From: Planctomycetota bacterium
GTDB lineage: Bacteria; Planctomycetota; Phycisphaerae; Phycisphaerales; SM1A02
Assembly (NCBI GenBank): GCA_009926625.1
Contig: RFON01000002.1
Coordinates: forward strand, 62,001-126,000
Reading direction: 5' to 3'
Length of the DNA stretch: 64,000 nucleotides
The translations under genes and the position numbers were made by a program. Positions within the stretch are counted from its first letter, which is position 1. Each line of letters opens with the position of its first letter. This document shows positions 63,252 to 64,000 of this stretch, piece by piece. The notes beneath the pieces were generated by a model, which saw only the letters and a list, made by a program, of their open reading frames with translations, did no database searches and was not told the DNA's origin.

Positions 63252-64000
63252 ATGCTGATGACCAACGGTCGTGCGTTGATGCGTGGTGCGTTGGTCGCGT
63301 GCGCCGTGACTGCGATCGCAGCGGTTCGTGTGCAAGGAGAGTCGGACGCACCTTTGCAGGGAGGTGCTGCAGGCGCGAACCCCGCGCAGTCGGCACCAGC
63401 GGAAGGCCAGCCGATGCCGGTTCCGTGGCCGATGAAGATCGGACTGCAGTCCTTCCAGGTCTCGATGCGTCTGCCGGTGGTCGATCAGGTTGTCTTGGTG
63501 CCCGATGCGGCGACCTACCTCGACGAGATCGGCCGATGGGACATCCGAGGTCGATGGCCAGTGCTGCTGGAGGATGCGAAGTATGCGCCGCTGTTCGTGC
63601 GGGCGTTCAAGCCGTCGCGCGTGGTGCGCCGCACATCGGTCGGAAGCCTGCCAGCCAACCGCACCGAACGGGAAGCATTGGCACAGCAGGCGATCGTGCG
63701 CGCGTGGAAAGTGCCGGGAAAGGACGGCGCGCCGACAACGCCCGCCGAGGCCTATGCATCTGTTGGATTCCAGCCGTTTGGGGCGGTGTTCGCGAGCATG
63801 GACGATCCAGCATGGACGGCTGCCGTTGCGCTGACCGCAGGACGAGGTCAGGCACCGTTCTGGTTGGAAGCGTCGCTCGGGCAGCCAAGCGACACGCTCG
63901 GCGGCGATCAGTTTCGCGCGCTCGCCGCGCAGGTGGAGGATGCCGTGCGTTCCACTGGACTTCCGTCGATGAAGCTCGGTGATGCGATCGATGCGGTGAC
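63252..64000 (+). CDS. Exported protein of unknown function, 3' end outside window
   Basis: 249 codons are open to the right edge. A signal peptide (ALMRGALVACAVTAIAAVRVQG) is followed by a Pro/Ala/Gly-rich linker and a folded part with VSMRLPVVDQVVLVPDAATYLDEIGRWDIRGRWPVLLEDAKYAPLFVRAFKP. This wording recurs, as I recall, in Phycisphaerae hypothetical proteins. No catalytic motif is seen in the visible part. Confidence 0.7.
   Translation, partial: MLMTNGRALMRGALVACAVTAIAAVRVQGESDAPLQGGAAGANPAQSAPAEGQPMPVPWPMKIGLQSFQVSMRLPVVDQVVLVPDAATYLDEIGRWDIRGRWPVLLEDAKYAPLFVRAFKPSRVVRRTSVGSLPANRTEREALAQQAIVRAWKVPGKDGAPTTPAEAYASVGFQPFGAVFASMDDPAWTAAVALTAGRGQAPFWLEASLGQPSDTLGGDQFRALAAQVEDAVRSTGLPSMKLGDAIDAV

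Overview
The window looks like chromosome from a GC-rich planctomycete, most likely of the Phycisphaerae. This is an inference: three large secreted proteins end in paired dockerin-like calcium loops finishing in 'NWG' or 'AWG', FGE-fold proteins occur in tandem, there is an NHLM-type peptide exporter, and housekeeping genes are scattered in short operons. Coding density is very high; no stretch above 300 bases lacks a gene. No CRISPR array, insertion sequence or prophage is visible.

Layout. 1-4770: the start of clpB (leaving the left edge), a BtuF-like binding protein, a dockerin-tailed secreted protein, and an overlapping operon mscL / lipoprotein / PstS-like protein. 4875-7822: tRNA-Gln(CTG), a lipoprotein with carboxypeptidase-regulatory-like repeats, a dicarboxylate/amino-acid symporter, apaG. 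7891-13930: an NHLM-type export locus (short HlyD-like protein, C39 peptidase-ABC protein, second ABC protein with an N-terminal regulatory-like domain), followed on the opposite strand by a 49-residue double-glycine peptide that is the probable cargo. 14041-22232: asd, trpC, a CPBP protease, trpS, a Xer recombinase with a small Cys-rich upstream gene, pdxA, a LysM/L,D-transpeptidase, and 5-formyl-THF cyclo-ligase. 22377-28154: glmS, glutathione peroxidase, an unknown secreted protein, folP, thioredoxin, tRNA-Ala(GGC). 28223-40223: a polytopic membrane protein, a dockerin-tailed protein, three FGE-fold paralogues joined to an OprP-like porin, a transglutaminase-like protein, and an FG-GAP protein with a duplicated Cys-rich module. 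40232-49173: a DUF1476 protein, a small membrane protein with a strong terminator, a GldA/GldF/GldG/DUF4340 ABC operon, two unknowns, and a GH15 glucoamylase-like enzyme. 49180-55746: fatty-acid genes fabF, acpP, fabG (apparently starting at ATC), fabD, fabH, plsX, with rpmF. 55894-64000: rpsL, rpsG, a DinB-like protein, a large unknown secreted protein, glpK, glpD and a partial secreted protein.

How the genes work together. The fatty-acid and phospholipid block (plsX-fabH-fabD, acpP-fabF, fabG, later glpK-glpD) supplies acyl chains and the glycerol-phosphate backbone; rpmF-plsX is a classical linkage. The two NHLM ABC proteins and the fusion protein should cleave and export a double-glycine peptide. 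The FGE-fold proteins and porin form a cell-envelope operon of unknown role.

The most promising new biology is the NHLM locus with its lone Arg-rich peptide and no visible modification enzyme. Next are the AUC start of fabG, a recurrent -10-like hexamer 6-8 bases before many start codons (suggesting leaderless mRNAs), the triple FGE-fold/porin operon lacking the catalytic cysteines, and the duplicated ten-cysteine module. Everything here was read by eye; family names come from motif recognition, not from searches.
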